Source of the DNA: CAZMZW01 sp963802275
Lineage (GTDB): Bacteria; Chloroflexota; Anaerolineae; Anaerolineales; Anaerolineaceae
DNA length: 64,000 nt
NCBI GenBank assembly: GCA_963802275.1
Contig: CAWDIB010000003.1
Location: 1-64,000, forward strand
Direction of reading: 5' to 3'
Shown here: positions 34,157 to 43,445 of the stretch, piece after piece
How positions within the stretch are numbered: position 1 is the first letter of the stretch
How the letters are laid out: every line of letters starts with the position of its first letter
The notes under the pieces: generated by a model
The model's input: the letters and a program-made list of their open reading frames with translations, nothing else
Told to the model about the DNA's origin: nothing
Databases searched by the model: none
Program-made: the position numbers and the translations under genes

Positions 34157-34382
34157 TTTTTTGGTTAATTAAACAAGTTTTCCCTTGTTCAGACTCCCCG
34201 CAACAAAAAGGTGTTTTATTTTTTTTGTCAGGTTTGCAACCATTTTATTAAAATGCGTTTATGGAGGTTGCATCCATCTCTTTCCTAATTCGATTTATTT
34301 AGTTTTTTTGTGTAGTAAAGAACATGGATTGCAAAAAGTGGGACCTATTGATCATATTTTTCTTTCATCCACACACAAAAAG

Positions 34383-35117
34383 CTAATGAAGACTGGCAAC
34401 GGCTGCCTCCAAAGCCAATAACATCATATCGTTGAAGCTATTTTGGCGTGCTTCAGCCGAGAGGTTGGGACCTTTTTTCAGTTTATTCTCTGAGACCGTA
34501 AGGAGGCAGGCAGCTTCCTTATTCAATGCCTGTGCATTGGCAAAAAGGGCAAAGGATTCCATTTCGCGGGCAATAATGTTATTCGCTTTTTTCATCTCCT
34601 CCCAGTGAAATTCTCTGGTGTAATAGAAGATGTTGGTGGATGCGACATTGCCCTCAAACACCTTGATTTTTTGCTCAGCGGCGATTATTTTGATGATGTC
34701 GGTGATCCTTTGGCTGCCTTTAATGAGGTTGTCCTCAATGCCATGCGCCTCGCTGGCAAATATCTCGGTTGAAAAGGCATGGTTGGTTAGAACGATATCC
34801 ATCAGATCAAGGTCCGGATGAACTGCTCCGCAGGAGCCAATGCGGATGATGGTGTTGACTTCATAAAATTGATACAGCTCGTAAGAATAAATGCCGATGC
34901 TGCCAAAACCCATACCGGAACCCATCACACTGACCGGTTTTCCTTTGTATTTACCAGTGAAACCGAGCATGCCTCGCACCTGGTTGAACTGCACTCCGTC
35001 CTGCAGATAGGTCTCTGCAATTTTCCTTGCGCGCAAAGGATCACCAGGCATCAGTACAACCTTGGCGATCTCAGATTTGGATGCGGCTTCAATATGGGGG
35101 GTGGGAATACTGGACAT
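34383..35117 (-). CDS. deoD: Purine nucleoside phosphorylase, DeoD type
   Basis: The protein is 244 aa from ATG 35117 (AAAGGAT upstream); an earlier in-frame start at 35165 is not family-like. Motifs are MPGDPLRARKIAE, VSVMGSGMGFGSIGIYSYEL, RIGSCGAV and AREMESFALFA. The hexameric DeoD type usually has a catalytic Asp in TVSD; here the segment is LTVSENKLKKG, so Asp appears replaced by Glu, which could alter base preference. It cleaves purine (deoxy)ribonucleosides with phosphate, giving (deoxy)ribose-1-phosphate that could feed the BMC. Confidence 0.88.
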   Translation of the reverse strand: MSSIPTPHIEAASKSEIAKVVLMPGDPLRARKIAETYLQDGVQFNQVRGMLGFTGKYKGKPVSVMGSGMGFGSIGIYSYELYQFYEVNTIIRIGSCGAVHPDLDLMDIVLTNHAFSTEIFASEAHGIEDNLIKGSQRITDIIKIIAAEQKIKVFEGNVASTNIFYYTREFHWEEMKKANNIIAREMESFALFANAQALNKEAACLLTVSENKLKKGPNLSAEARQNSFNDMMLLALEAAVASLH

Positions 35118-35582
35118 GGTTGATCCTTTCTTAAGATGGTTAATTCGTGATATTAGTATGAGCAATGGAATATCGTATCACTACATAGCCCTCGACATAA
35201 ATGCCCCCAACGGTTTTTTAGAAGGATAATTTCGCGGATTCCAGGATTTTAGATTATTAATTTGTCGAAAATCTATCATCTAAATGAATCCAGGGCTTTG
35301 AAAATCATTCTCAGATTTTTGCATTCGCGTTCAATATCAATTTTCTCAATTTTTGGATGATCTCCGGAAAAAAGATATGAAGCGATCCAGCCATCGATTC
35401 CAAATCCGAAGATGAAAAGAATTGGCACAACATTAATAACCTTAGACATCCGTGAGGTGAACACATTTGTCTCTTGTTCTGAAGGAGGTTAATTCCTGCA
35501 GGGCGCTGCGTGATTCCCTTGTGCGCCTTTTTTATTTCACCTCTCTCTTCTGGTAAACCCCTGCATCAAATTGATATAAAAT
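35118..35582. other. Intergenic region with one doubtful small frame
   Basis: A minus-strand frame of 62 codons (35276-35464) would encode a hydrophobic peptide (NVVPILFIFGFGIDGWIASYLF followed by a charged tail) but lacks a ribosome site and recognisable family. I see no RNA gene here. Confidence 0.4.
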
Positions 35583-36593
35583 ATGAGCATTCTCAATCTT
35601 AAGTGCATGAGAGTAGCGCATGCCAATCCAACCAGGAAGCTATGTTATCTCTTACTAAATCAAGCCGATCATTGGCAAATGCAGCATGAAAAAATGAAAT
35701 TCGGCATCGATTCTCTCCAATACGAAATCCTGATAAAACTCCTCTCTATGATCGGGAAAAGGCAAATGGCTGCCCATGCCATGCAGCATCCCGTTAGAAA
35801 AAACCAACAATCTCAAATCCAACATGTTTTCAAGCAATACTCCATGGCCGAAATGGAGATCTGCGATCACCAGGTTCTTACCTTTTCACCGCAGAAAGTT
35901 CGCAGCAATACGCATCCCGTTTATTTTCACGGTGGCGCTTATATTTGGCAGGGGGATTTCTTTCACTGGAGATTCTTGAGGAAATTAATGCGCGGTCTGG
36001 ACTGCCGGGCCAGCTATGTGGATTACCCGATTGCCCCTGAACATGGGTGCGCAGAAACAATGAGCATGGTACAGAAGTCATACGAAAACCTGGTGAAGAA
36101 TTATCCGGCTGATGAATTTGTGTTCATTGGTGATTCTGCTGGTGCTGCTTTGGCATTGGCTTTGGCTCAAAAACTGCATCGGGAAAAATTCCCAAAACAA
36201 CCGCAGAAAATGATCTTGATTTCACCTTGGCTGGATCTGACACTGGCAAACCCGCAGATTGAACCGATTGCAGCCGAGGACCCAATATTATCCGTCAAGG
36301 CGCTATCCCTGGCAGCGGACCTGTATGCCAGGGGAGCGGACAAGTCGGGTTACCTTTTATCCCCAATCAACGGCGAATTCAATGGTCTGGGTGAAATACA
36401 TATCTTTAGCGGCACCCGGGACATTCTTTGGCCAGATTGCCGAAGGTTCTTTGTAATTGTAAAAAAAGCCCATCATAATATTTTCTTGTACGAGTATGAA
36501 AATATGCCGCATGTGTGGATATTTTTTCCCTTCAGGCAGACGAAAGAAGCAATCTCCAAGATCATCGAGATTCTGGAAAAAAATCATTCATGA
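35583..36593 (+). CDS. Alpha/beta hydrolase of the hormone-sensitive lipase family
   Basis: The protein is up to 336 aa. HGGAYIWQGD is the oxyanion-hole motif (HGG) and FIGDSAGAALALALA holds the nucleophile Ser. EDPILSVKAL and MPHVWIFFPF supply the expected Asp and His regions. It is probably an esterase acting on a short-chain or sugar ester. The start is uncertain because no clear ribosome site precedes ATG 35583 and the first 40 residues are not family-like; ATG near 35697 is an alternative. Confidence 0.82.
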   Translation: MSILNLKCMRVAHANPTRKLCYLLLNQADHWQMQHEKMKFGIDSLQYEILIKLLSMIGKRQMAAHAMQHPVRKNQQSQIQHVFKQYSMAEMEICDHQVLTFSPQKVRSNTHPVYFHGGAYIWQGDFFHWRFLRKLMRGLDCRASYVDYPIAPEHGCAETMSMVQKSYENLVKNYPADEFVFIGDSAGAALALALAQKLHREKFPKQPQKMILISPWLDLTLANPQIEPIAAEDPILSVKALSLAADLYARGADKSGYLLSPINGEFNGLGEIHIFSGTRDILWPDCRRFFVIVKKAHHNIFLYEYENMPHVWIFFPFRQTKEAISKIIEILEKNHS

Positions 36594-36643
36594 TTTGTAC
36601 TTTCAATCACCTTGATGGGATCGTGTGGCTGCCCAACCCAACA

Positions 36644-36743
36644 TTAATCACACTTTTCAGCAGGAGATTTTCGTATTGTGTGTGATTTATTTTTGATTGC
36701 TACAATGAATATGCTCAGCTAGAATTGAACGAATAAATCACAC
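36644..36743 (+). promoter_or_regulatory. Repeated AATCACAC boxes upstream of the methyltransferase gene
   Basis: A 12-bp inverted repeat, GTGTGATTTATT (36680-36691) and AATAAATCACAC (36732-36743), brackets a TACAAT -10-like hexamer, and a third copy of TTAATCACAC lies at 36644-36653. The arrangement suggests an operator for an unknown regulator. Confidence 0.4.
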
Positions 36744-36761
36744 TCAGGTAAAAAAATTATC

Positions 36762-37331
36762 ATGTCAGCCCTGGACCATTTTGGATTGCTGGCCCCGTTT
36801 TACGAGCGGCTCATCAAGCCAAAAAATCCGCAAATGCTGAGTGAACTGCTAGGTCTTCCAATGAAAGGTTCGCTGCTGGACGCGGGCGGTGGCACTGGGC
36901 GTGTGGCACAATATTTTATTGGGCAGGCAAATCGGGTGGTGGTGGCGGACCTGTCCTGCCAGATGCTGGCCGAGGCAAACAAGAAGAACGGTGTGCAAGC
37001 GGTCTGTACAGCCACCGAATTCCTGCCATTCCCGGAGGGCGCCTTTGAGTGCATCATCATGGTGGATGCATTGCACCACGTCATTCACCAGCGCGAGACC
37101 ATCCATGAAATGTGGCGGCTGTTGGCACTCGGCGGGCGCATGGTCATCGAGGAACCGGATATCCGCTCGTTTGGGGTGAAGCTGATCGCGTTGGGTGAAA
37201 AGCTATTGCTCATGCGTAGCCATTTCCTCTCCCCGCCTCACATCGCCCGGTTGTTCAGCTTCCCGGATGCATTGATTGAAATCAGGCAGGACGGTCCGAT
37301 CGCTTTTATTTCTGTCCAAAAAGCTTCATAA
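36762..37331 (+). CDS. Class I SAM-dependent methyltransferase
   Basis: The protein is 189 aa. The SAM motif I is LLDAGGGTGRVAQYF, followed by VVVADLSCQML, FLPFPEGAFECIIMVDALHHV and LLALGGRMVIEEPD, a UbiE/type-11 layout. The substrate is unknown; the C-terminus lacks an obvious specificity domain. It converges on, and overlaps by 6 nt, the tocopherol-cyclase-like gene. Confidence 0.85.
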   Translation: MSALDHFGLLAPFYERLIKPKNPQMLSELLGLPMKGSLLDAGGGTGRVAQYFIGQANRVVVADLSCQMLAEANKKNGVQAVCTATEFLPFPEGAFECIIMVDALHHVIHQRETIHEMWRLLALGGRMVIEEPDIRSFGVKLIALGEKLLLMRSHFLSPPHIARLFSFPDALIEIRQDGPIAFISVQKAS

Positions 37332-38342
37332 CAACGAATGCGCGTCCCCGACGATCTCGAGCCCGGCGTATTTTCCCGTCCCACTGAAGACTTGCGCCCA
37401 TTCGCCTTTATCTTTTCTCTCAAAGATCACATCGATCGATGCCGAAAGCGATTCCATGATACGCCGGTCCATTTGGCTGGTGGTGGGCGCCTGCAGTACA
37501 AAACCCTGCGCGCGGTGTGCGGTGATCGTCAATCGCTTTGACCTGTCAGCCAGGGTAAATTGAACGGCATTATCCGACAGGGATGGCCGGCTGACCCTGG
37601 CACTGGTATAAGTGGTAAAGCGGTGCAGCTGTCCCTCCAGCAGGAATCCGCCCAGGAAACCGGTAAAACTACGCCTGCCCCAGGGGATGTCGGCAATGGA
37701 TACAGTCAGGCTGGCGCCCTCGCGCTCAAAATGGTTGCTCTGCATCCAGATCCACGCGCGCGGCATGGCTCTGCCCCAGTCTTTTTCCATATACCCGCGC
37801 CCGCCGCTGAAATCCACCTGTTTGCCGTTGATAATCAGGCTGCCGCTGATGCGGTGATCCATGCTGACAATGCCGTGGTAGCATTCCAAGCCGGGCACCC
37901 AGGCGTACCAGCCCATCACCCCGGGAGAGAGCAGGGTGACCGGCCACGGGTTCAAGCCGCTGAAAGTGAGTCTCCCGCCTAGATTGAACTCTTTGCTCTT
38001 CAGGTTAAGCTCAATCTCATTTTGCGTGAAATGATTGCCGGCGACACGCACATCCATTTCTCCGGGTACAAAGCTGAAGCTGTCAGCGGGGAAGGGCGGG
38101 TAATGGCTGACGCCATCCAGGCCGTTGATCACCTGCACGAAAGAATGACTGTCTCGTGGCTCTTTGCCAAGGTATATGCCCGGTATGACCGAGATGCGGC
38201 TGGCGCCATCGGGTGAAACTAGCTTGAAATACCAACCCTCAAAGAAGGGTCCGGTTTTCCCCTCCCCGTGGTATGCCAATGGCTGCATAACCAAGGACAG
38301 ATCGCGCCTGAAATAGTCGCATATTTTTCCCATAAAGCTCAC
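37326..38342 (-). CDS. Tocopherol cyclase-like lipocalin-fold protein
   Basis: The protein is 338 aa. FFEGWYFKLVSPDG near the N-terminus, VIPGIYLG, LSPGVMGWYAWVPGLECYHGIVS, and the GYMEKDWGRAMPRAWIWMQSNHF block are the hallmarks of the tocopherol cyclase/AttH-like family. Plant members cyclise prenylquinols; bacterial ones have diverse or unknown roles. No signal peptide is present. Confidence 0.8.
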   Translation of the reverse strand: MSFMGKICDYFRRDLSLVMQPLAYHGEGKTGPFFEGWYFKLVSPDGASRISVIPGIYLGKEPRDSHSFVQVINGLDGVSHYPPFPADSFSFVPGEMDVRVAGNHFTQNEIELNLKSKEFNLGGRLTFSGLNPWPVTLLSPGVMGWYAWVPGLECYHGIVSMDHRISGSLIINGKQVDFSGGRGYMEKDWGRAMPRAWIWMQSNHFEREGASLTVSIADIPWGRRSFTGFLGGFLLEGQLHRFTTYTSARVSRPSLSDNAVQFTLADRSKRLTITAHRAQGFVLQAPTTSQMDRRIMESLSASIDVIFERKDKGEWAQVFSGTGKYAGLEIVGDAHSLL

Positions 38343-38526
38343 CGAATTTTAAAATGGTAAAGACAGTGTACTTGCAATTTGTATCCTACTTGTATAAGAA
38401 GTTCATTGGAAAGAAAATAAATTATTGAGAGTAAAAACTTGTTTCTCAGTCGTGAAACTAAGATGGATGGAAAAGTTGTACTTTTTTCACCGCACCGCCG
38501 CATATATCTTGCACTATCTTTGGTTC

Positions 38527-38565
38527 AATAAAAAAAGTGCTTCCTTTATCAACTAAGGAAGCACT
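38527..38565 (-). terminator. Rho-independent terminator of the operon ending with the transketolase gene
   Basis: AGTGCTTCCTT and AAGGAAGCACT (38536-38565) form a perfect 11-bp stem, followed on the minus strand by a run of T (38535-38530). It ends the minus-strand sugar operon that starts near 46.7 kb. Confidence 0.92.
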
Positions 38566-38597
38566 ATCACTTGGATTGATTGGTAAGAGCTGAACTA

Positions 38598-40955
38598 TTA
38601 ACCTGTTAATTCATCCAGCCCCGTACGCAAGGTTTTCAGCCGTTTTTCCCGCTCTTTGACGAACTTCTCAATTCCTGCCAAAATCCACTCTGCCGAAAGG
38701 TGCGCTTCATCCAGCACCTCGTCCAGCGTGCCACCGGTGCGCCAGCGGTCATCCCAGTCAGCCGAGAGCGCGTATTTTTCCGCCAGGGGATTGAACATCC
38801 AGTCTGCCATCACGTTGCGCCCCTGGGTGGTGATGATGGTTGAGTCAAAGCGGTCAGCCGGGGTGACAATTTTCTCTTTGTAGGTATCCGGCTGCCGGTC
38901 AAACAGTTCACTGCTGGACACATACACGATCTTCACGTTCAGGTTCTTCTCATCCAGCCTGGGCAGGACTTGGACCAGGTTGGCCATCGCACTTGTGCCG
39001 CGAACATAGAAAGTGCCTTGTTTTGGTTCTTGGTTGTTGTGATTGCGCACGATGTACGCGCCCTGTTCAGCAGCAAAATGGGAGGGCATGCCCAATTGCT
39101 CGCGGTCGGGGATGGCAACAGGCGGGCGGGTGAGGTGCAAAGCGATGAGGGGCACGTCCTGTTTCAGCGCGGCAGCCAGCAGTACCGGCACCTCGTTGTA
39201 TTCCCATGGATGCAGGTTGATGATGTGCCCCTTGGGGAAAAGCTGGGTCACGCCTGGAGCGAATACCCCGAAATGGGTGCGGCTGTCATCCGCCGTCTCC
39301 GGGCCGGTGTGGCCGGCCACCCAGATGACCTTGCCAACCTTCCACTGGCAATCCTGCGCCAGCTGGCTTAGCAGGCGGAACATGCCGTATTTCAGATAGG
39401 AAAAAGAACCGTAAGTGGAGCAGGTGCCCCAAAAGCCGAGGAAATCCTTGTGCGGGTCCTCAGCAAAATTGACCGCAGCTAGCCCAGCCATCAGCCCCGA
39501 ATTGGCCATCTCGGTGATCTCCTGCGGCAGCAACACACCTTCATCCGTTCCTTTGCGCTCATACCAGCCATAACCCTTGAAATCGCCAAAGGGCTGGCCG
39601 AAGCCGGAGATGTTGGTGGATTCCGCCAGGTCGGCAGAGCAGGCCAGGAAGACCGGCTGGTCATAGTGCTGCGCGCCGAAGGCATTCACCCAGGCGCCCC
39701 ACTTGCCGAAAGCCGCCCGGTTGGCCAGCTTCTCGCCCGGTTTGGCAAACAGGTCGGGCGGGTACTGCTGCACATCGAACAGGCGTTTATCGGTCAGCGG
39801 ATTGCCCTTTTTGCCTAATTTGAAGGATGGCATTTGCTGCGGTACGCTGTCGCCCAGGTCAGCCAGTTTATTTGCCAGGAAGTCCACCAGCGCCTGGTCG
39901 CGGTGCAGGACGTCCATCACCGCTTGCAGGTTGGCGCGGAATTCTTCGCGCAGTTCCCCTGCGTCGCTCGGTGCAGTGCCGTTAAAGTTCTTGAATTGAG
40001 CGCCGTACTTGTCCATAAAAGGCTGTTTGGTCTGCCAGAATAGCTCGCTGTTGCGCGAGTGCGGCACTCCATGCGAGGCTGAATCGTATTTCAGGTAATC
40101 CCTGCCTTTGCGGTTCTTTGTCCAAACCATCGCAGGCGCCCCGGTAGGATTGGCTTCATGGGTCATCTTCAGCAAGGCTTCAGCCACCGCATGCCAATCC
40201 TGTCCATTTTCGGTGCCAAATACACGCCAGCCGTGGGCGGAAAACCAGTCGGTCGGGGTGCCGTAAACCACCGTGCTGACTGTGTGGCTGTCGATGCCGA
40301 AATCATTCCAGTCAATGATGAAACACAGGTTGTCCAGCTTCAAACCCCAGGCGCTATTCATTGCCTCGTGGTTGGCTCCCGGCGTCAGGCCGCCTTCACC
40401 TTCCATGGCAAACACCCTCACGCCCTGTACCCCGGCCCGTTTCAGCGCCAGGGCTTCCCCCACCGCCGCGGTGCTGCCATGTCCCGAAGGTCCGGTGTTG
40501 AATTTGAGGAACAGTGTCTTGCCTTCCATCTCGGCATGGCCGGAAAGCCCGCCGCGATGGCGAAAGTTGAGCAGGTCTTCCCAGGTCAGCACCCTGTGGG
40601 GGTCGGCGGGCAGGGCAAAGCGATCATCTTTCGTTTGGTTGAACTTGACCCGCATGGCTTCGTTGAGCACTGCCAGTGTGCAGTACACCAGCGGGATGGC
40701 ATGCCCGGCGGAGAGGATAAAGCGGTCGGCGAAGCGCTTGCCCGGATTGCGGATGTCCCAGCGCATCGTGCCGGACAGCAGCAGGCTCAGGAAGGCATGC
40801 ACCTTGGAGCGCGAGCCGCCCGGGTGCCCGCTTTGGCGGTAATTGAGGGTGATATCCAGCAGCTGGTCAACCAGGTCCTTGGTTTTTTCCCAGTACTGGA
40901 ATTCCTGTTCAAGTTCGTTGAGGTTATCGGAAATGATTTGTTTGGAATCTGTCAT
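38598..40955 (-). CDS. Full-length transketolase-family enzyme
   Basis: The protein is 785 aa, longer than most transketolases (about 660). SGHPGGSRSKVHAFLSLLL and FILSAGHAIPLVYCTL are the N-terminal TPP/substrate motifs. The Mg-TPP motif normally GDG...N reads GEGGLTPGANHEAMNSAWGLKLDNLCFIIDWND, with Glu in place of Asp. The pyrimidine and C-terminal domains follow (FLACSADLAESTNISGF, GTCSTYGSFSYLKYGMFRL). It transfers two-carbon units between sugar phosphates, or may act on an unusual ketose. It lies 36 nt after the TIM-barrel gene and is the last gene of its operon. Confidence 0.8.
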   Translation of the reverse strand: MTDSKQIISDNLNELEQEFQYWEKTKDLVDQLLDITLNYRQSGHPGGSRSKVHAFLSLLLSGTMRWDIRNPGKRFADRFILSAGHAIPLVYCTLAVLNEAMRVKFNQTKDDRFALPADPHRVLTWEDLLNFRHRGGLSGHAEMEGKTLFLKFNTGPSGHGSTAAVGEALALKRAGVQGVRVFAMEGEGGLTPGANHEAMNSAWGLKLDNLCFIIDWNDFGIDSHTVSTVVYGTPTDWFSAHGWRVFGTENGQDWHAVAEALLKMTHEANPTGAPAMVWTKNRKGRDYLKYDSASHGVPHSRNSELFWQTKQPFMDKYGAQFKNFNGTAPSDAGELREEFRANLQAVMDVLHRDQALVDFLANKLADLGDSVPQQMPSFKLGKKGNPLTDKRLFDVQQYPPDLFAKPGEKLANRAAFGKWGAWVNAFGAQHYDQPVFLACSADLAESTNISGFGQPFGDFKGYGWYERKGTDEGVLLPQEITEMANSGLMAGLAAVNFAEDPHKDFLGFWGTCSTYGSFSYLKYGMFRLLSQLAQDCQWKVGKVIWVAGHTGPETADDSRTHFGVFAPGVTQLFPKGHIINLHPWEYNEVPVLLAAALKQDVPLIALHLTRPPVAIPDREQLGMPSHFAAEQGAYIVRNHNNQEPKQGTFYVRGTSAMANLVQVLPRLDEKNLNVKIVYVSSSELFDRQPDTYKEKIVTPADRFDSTIITTQGRNVMADWMFNPLAEKYALSADWDDRWRTGGTLDEVLDEAHLSAEWILAGIEKFVKEREKRLKTLRTGLDELTG

Positions 40956-40991
40956 TGAATTATTACCTTTATTTTTTTGAGAAAAAGCAAA

Positions 40992-41909
40992 CTAAACCAA
41001 AGCCCAGGCATCCTGCCAGGCGCGCTTGGTGCCGGCAATGATCAATTCCGGGGTTTCGCTTTCCACCTGCGGCTTGACCTCGAATCCCACCCAGGGTTTG
41101 ACAGTCTTATTCTTGTCCAAATATCCAATTTCAAGCAGCATCTTAACAAAGCCAGCCAGCTCAGATACATCATTGCTTCCACCCGGCCAGCCAAAACGCG
41201 GGTGCAAATCGCCGTAGCCTGGCAGCGCCGGATCCACTACGCCATTGCCGACATGGATATGCACCAGATGCTCCTTGAGCACTTTAAGCGAATTTTCCGG
41301 CGTTTCGGACAGGAGCGGCATGTGACTGAGGTCATACAGCAGACCAAAGTCATCATATTTTTCGCGTATGATGGCGGCAAATTTGGCAGCCAAATCACTC
41401 GGCCCGATCAGGCATTTCTTGTCAATGGTGCGGTCAAACGTTTCGAGGGTAATGCCTATGCCTTTCTCGCGGGCATAAGCGCAAACCTTGTTCACCGAAT
41501 CCACCAGCAGGTCAAATGCCCTGGAACGCTCGGTATCACCGGGGTCTTTGCCGGAGAGGAATGCCAACCGCTGCGCACCTACTTCAACGGCTTCATTCAC
41601 ACATTCCTTTAATTGGTCAATGGCCTTCTTCCGTTCAGTTTCATCCAGACTGTTGATGTTGAGCTTTTGCATTAGCAGCGCAGTTTGAGCACCAAAACCT
41701 ACTTTCAGGTGGCTGGCCTGGCAGATGGCTTTCACTTCCGCCCGCACTTTCTTCTCCTTGAGCCAGCCCACTTCAATAGCGCCGAAGAAAGGGTCCTCGG
41801 CCAGCTTTTTCACAGTTTCGAATACCGGGCCGTCTCCCGCCATGGTGGCCGGGAAAGCCATGAAATGTACAATGCTCATCGTACAAAAGTTATTCCAATG
41901 ACTGTCCAT
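40992..41909 (-). CDS. Xylose-isomerase-like TIM-barrel protein
   Basis: The protein is 305 aa from ATG 41909, which has GGAGA upstream. Metal-ligand candidates of the sugar-phosphate isomerase/epimerase (AP_endonuc_2) family appear in order: GITLETFDR (Glu), LLYDLSHMPLL (Asp/His), LVHIHVGNG (His) and WVGFEVKP (Glu). The family includes sugar epimerases and the 3-oxo-isoapionate decarboxylase of apionate catabolism; I cannot choose. It follows the racemase-like gene. Confidence 0.8.
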   Translation of the reverse strand: MDSHWNNFCTMSIVHFMAFPATMAGDGPVFETVKKLAEDPFFGAIEVGWLKEKKVRAEVKAICQASHLKVGFGAQTALLMQKLNINSLDETERKKAIDQLKECVNEAVEVGAQRLAFLSGKDPGDTERSRAFDLLVDSVNKVCAYAREKGIGITLETFDRTIDKKCLIGPSDLAAKFAAIIREKYDDFGLLYDLSHMPLLSETPENSLKVLKEHLVHIHVGNGVVDPALPGYGDLHPRFGWPGGSNDVSELAGFVKMLLEIGYLDKNKTVKPWVGFEVKPQVESETPELIIAGTKRAWQDAWALV

Positions 41910-41930
41910 CTTACTTTCTCCTTTATTGTT

Positions 41931-42644
41931 TTATGGTTTATTTAATATCTTCCTGGCTTGTTCCAATACCAGGTATGGACTTGCGAGAATGGGTATTTGC
42001 ATCACATCCCTGGGCAGATGTTCCATCACCCGTGCCAGGGATGCCTGGGCAAGCACTATCACTTCAACTTTCGGTGAGATTTCCCGAATGGCGGAGGTCA
42101 CCAGCTCATCATGTTTTTGTGCCTCACCTTTTAAGAGAAGGGGCAGGGCATTTTCCACCAGCATCGTCTGGATACTGATTTTCTTACCTCTACCCTCAGC
42201 AGCCCTAAGGAGTGAAGTCTCGGTCGGTTGAATGGTGGAGGTTGCCGTGGCAACCACGCCAATTGATGAACCGGTTTCCACCGCCCTTTCGATCATATCT
42301 TCATCGATCTTCAGCACCGGGATGGATGCCGAACTTCGAATAATATCCACTGCCGGTGAAAAAGTAGAGCAGGTCACAATGATCATACAAGCCGAAATGA
42401 TTTCAGCGGAACGCACATGCGATCGTAGTCTTTCGTAATCCATTTCCAGGAATTCACCCTGCTGCTGAACTTTTTTCAGCAGCGGTTCATCCAGAATATG
42501 CAGTGTGGTTGTGTTTTCCAGCAAATCTGCTGAGAGCCGATCGAAAACCCCAATCAGCGGCGGGACGGAATGAATAAAAACAATTTTCTTGCGGTTTTCA
42601 TCCTGAGCATTGCCAGAATCCTGCCGATCATGCCTGCTTTTCAT
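41931..42644 (-). CDS. Asp/Glu/hydantoin racemase-superfamily protein
   Basis: The protein is 237 aa. It has FIHSVPPLIGVFDRLSADLL, MIIVTCSTFSPAVDII (first Cys of the racemase pair) and VIVLAQASLARV where the second Cys would be expected but Ala or Ser occurs. With only one of the two catalytic Cys it may be a lyase, isomerase or decarboxylase rather than a racemase. Its start overlaps the regulator gene by 17 nt. Confidence 0.75.
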   Translation of the reverse strand: MKSRHDRQDSGNAQDENRKKIVFIHSVPPLIGVFDRLSADLLENTTTLHILDEPLLKKVQQQGEFLEMDYERLRSHVRSAEIISACMIIVTCSTFSPAVDIIRSSASIPVLKIDEDMIERAVETGSSIGVVATATSTIQPTETSLLRAAEGRGKKISIQTMLVENALPLLLKGEAQKHDELVTSAIREISPKVEVIVLAQASLARVMEHLPRDVMQIPILASPYLVLEQARKILNKP

Positions 42645-43365
42645 CCACTCTCTGATCCTTCAAATACAATTGTTGAATCTTGCGGGCATTTTCCAGGTGA
42701 TGGCGCATGGCTTGGCGGGCTCTTTTGGCATCTTTAGCCTGGATGCTTTTTAAAATCTCGCGGTGGTCGGGCAGGACGGTTTTAAAGATGGCGGGGTATC
42801 TGGAGATGGAAGTGCGTATCTCATGCATCAGCCCACCGATGGAATCCAGCAGCATGACCAGCAATGGGTTATGGGAGAATTCCGCAATGGTGTGGTGAAA
42901 AGCGGTATCACCAGTTGCAAACGCTTCCGGGTCGTTCATGTTCTTTTCCAGGTTGGACAGGGTTTCTTCCAGGTGTTTGACCTCTTCTGTTGTGGCGTTC
43001 TCCGCGGCAACCCCGGCAATTTCCACTTCCAGGATGGTGCGCACCTGGTGCAGGTTGGCCAGGGTGATGCCCTTGGTCATGAACAGCATGGTCAGCGGTT
43101 CGCTGATCTGGTCGCTGCCGATCTTGTTGACAATGGTGCCCACCCCGTGTGTTACCTGCAGCATGCCCTTGGTGACCAGGATCTTGACTGCCTCGCGAAT
43201 GACCGTGCGGCTGACCCCGATCTGCTCGGCAAAATCCCGCTCGGGAGGCAGTTTCATGCCTGGTTCGAGCTTATGATCGATGATCAGGTGCTGGATTTCC
43301 TCCACCACCCTGTCGACCAATCTTTCTTTTGTCCCGATGGTGCGAAAAATTGTGTTATTTTCCAT
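42628..43365 (-). CDS. GntR-family regulator, FadR (FCD) type
   Basis: The protein is 245 aa. The N-terminal winged helix has LPPERDFAEQIGVSRTVIREAVKIL and THGVGTIV. The FCD effector domain has VRTILEVEIAGVAA, FHHTIAEFSHNPLLVMLLDSIG and HREILKSIQAKDAKRARQAMRHHLEN, including the Asp/His metal-binding residues. It sits inside the operon it probably controls. FadR-type operators have GGT-N3-ACC cores, matching the sites at 46709, 54876 and 55023. Confidence 0.9.
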   Translation of the reverse strand: MENNTIFRTIGTKERLVDRVVEEIQHLIIDHKLEPGMKLPPERDFAEQIGVSRTVIREAVKILVTKGMLQVTHGVGTIVNKIGSDQISEPLTMLFMTKGITLANLHQVRTILEVEIAGVAAENATTEEVKHLEETLSNLEKNMNDPEAFATGDTAFHHTIAEFSHNPLLVMLLDSIGGLMHEIRTSISRYPAIFKTVLPDHREILKSIQAKDAKRARQAMRHHLENARKIQQLYLKDQRVDEKQA

Positions 43366-43445
43366 AAGATGCCCTCGATAAAAGACCCTGAAAAATGCGG
43401 ATGATTCCTTTTGAATGATACATCATATTGCTGTTATCCAATTCA

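Noticed and set aside
38598..40955. Phosphoketolase (XFP)
   Set aside because: The length of 785 aa fits, but the N-terminal motifs (SGHPGG, FILSAGHAIPLVY) are of transketolase and the phosphoketolase signatures are missing.
41931..42644. Functional aspartate/glutamate racemase
   Set aside because: Only one of the two catalytic Cys motifs is seen, so only superfamily membership is claimed.
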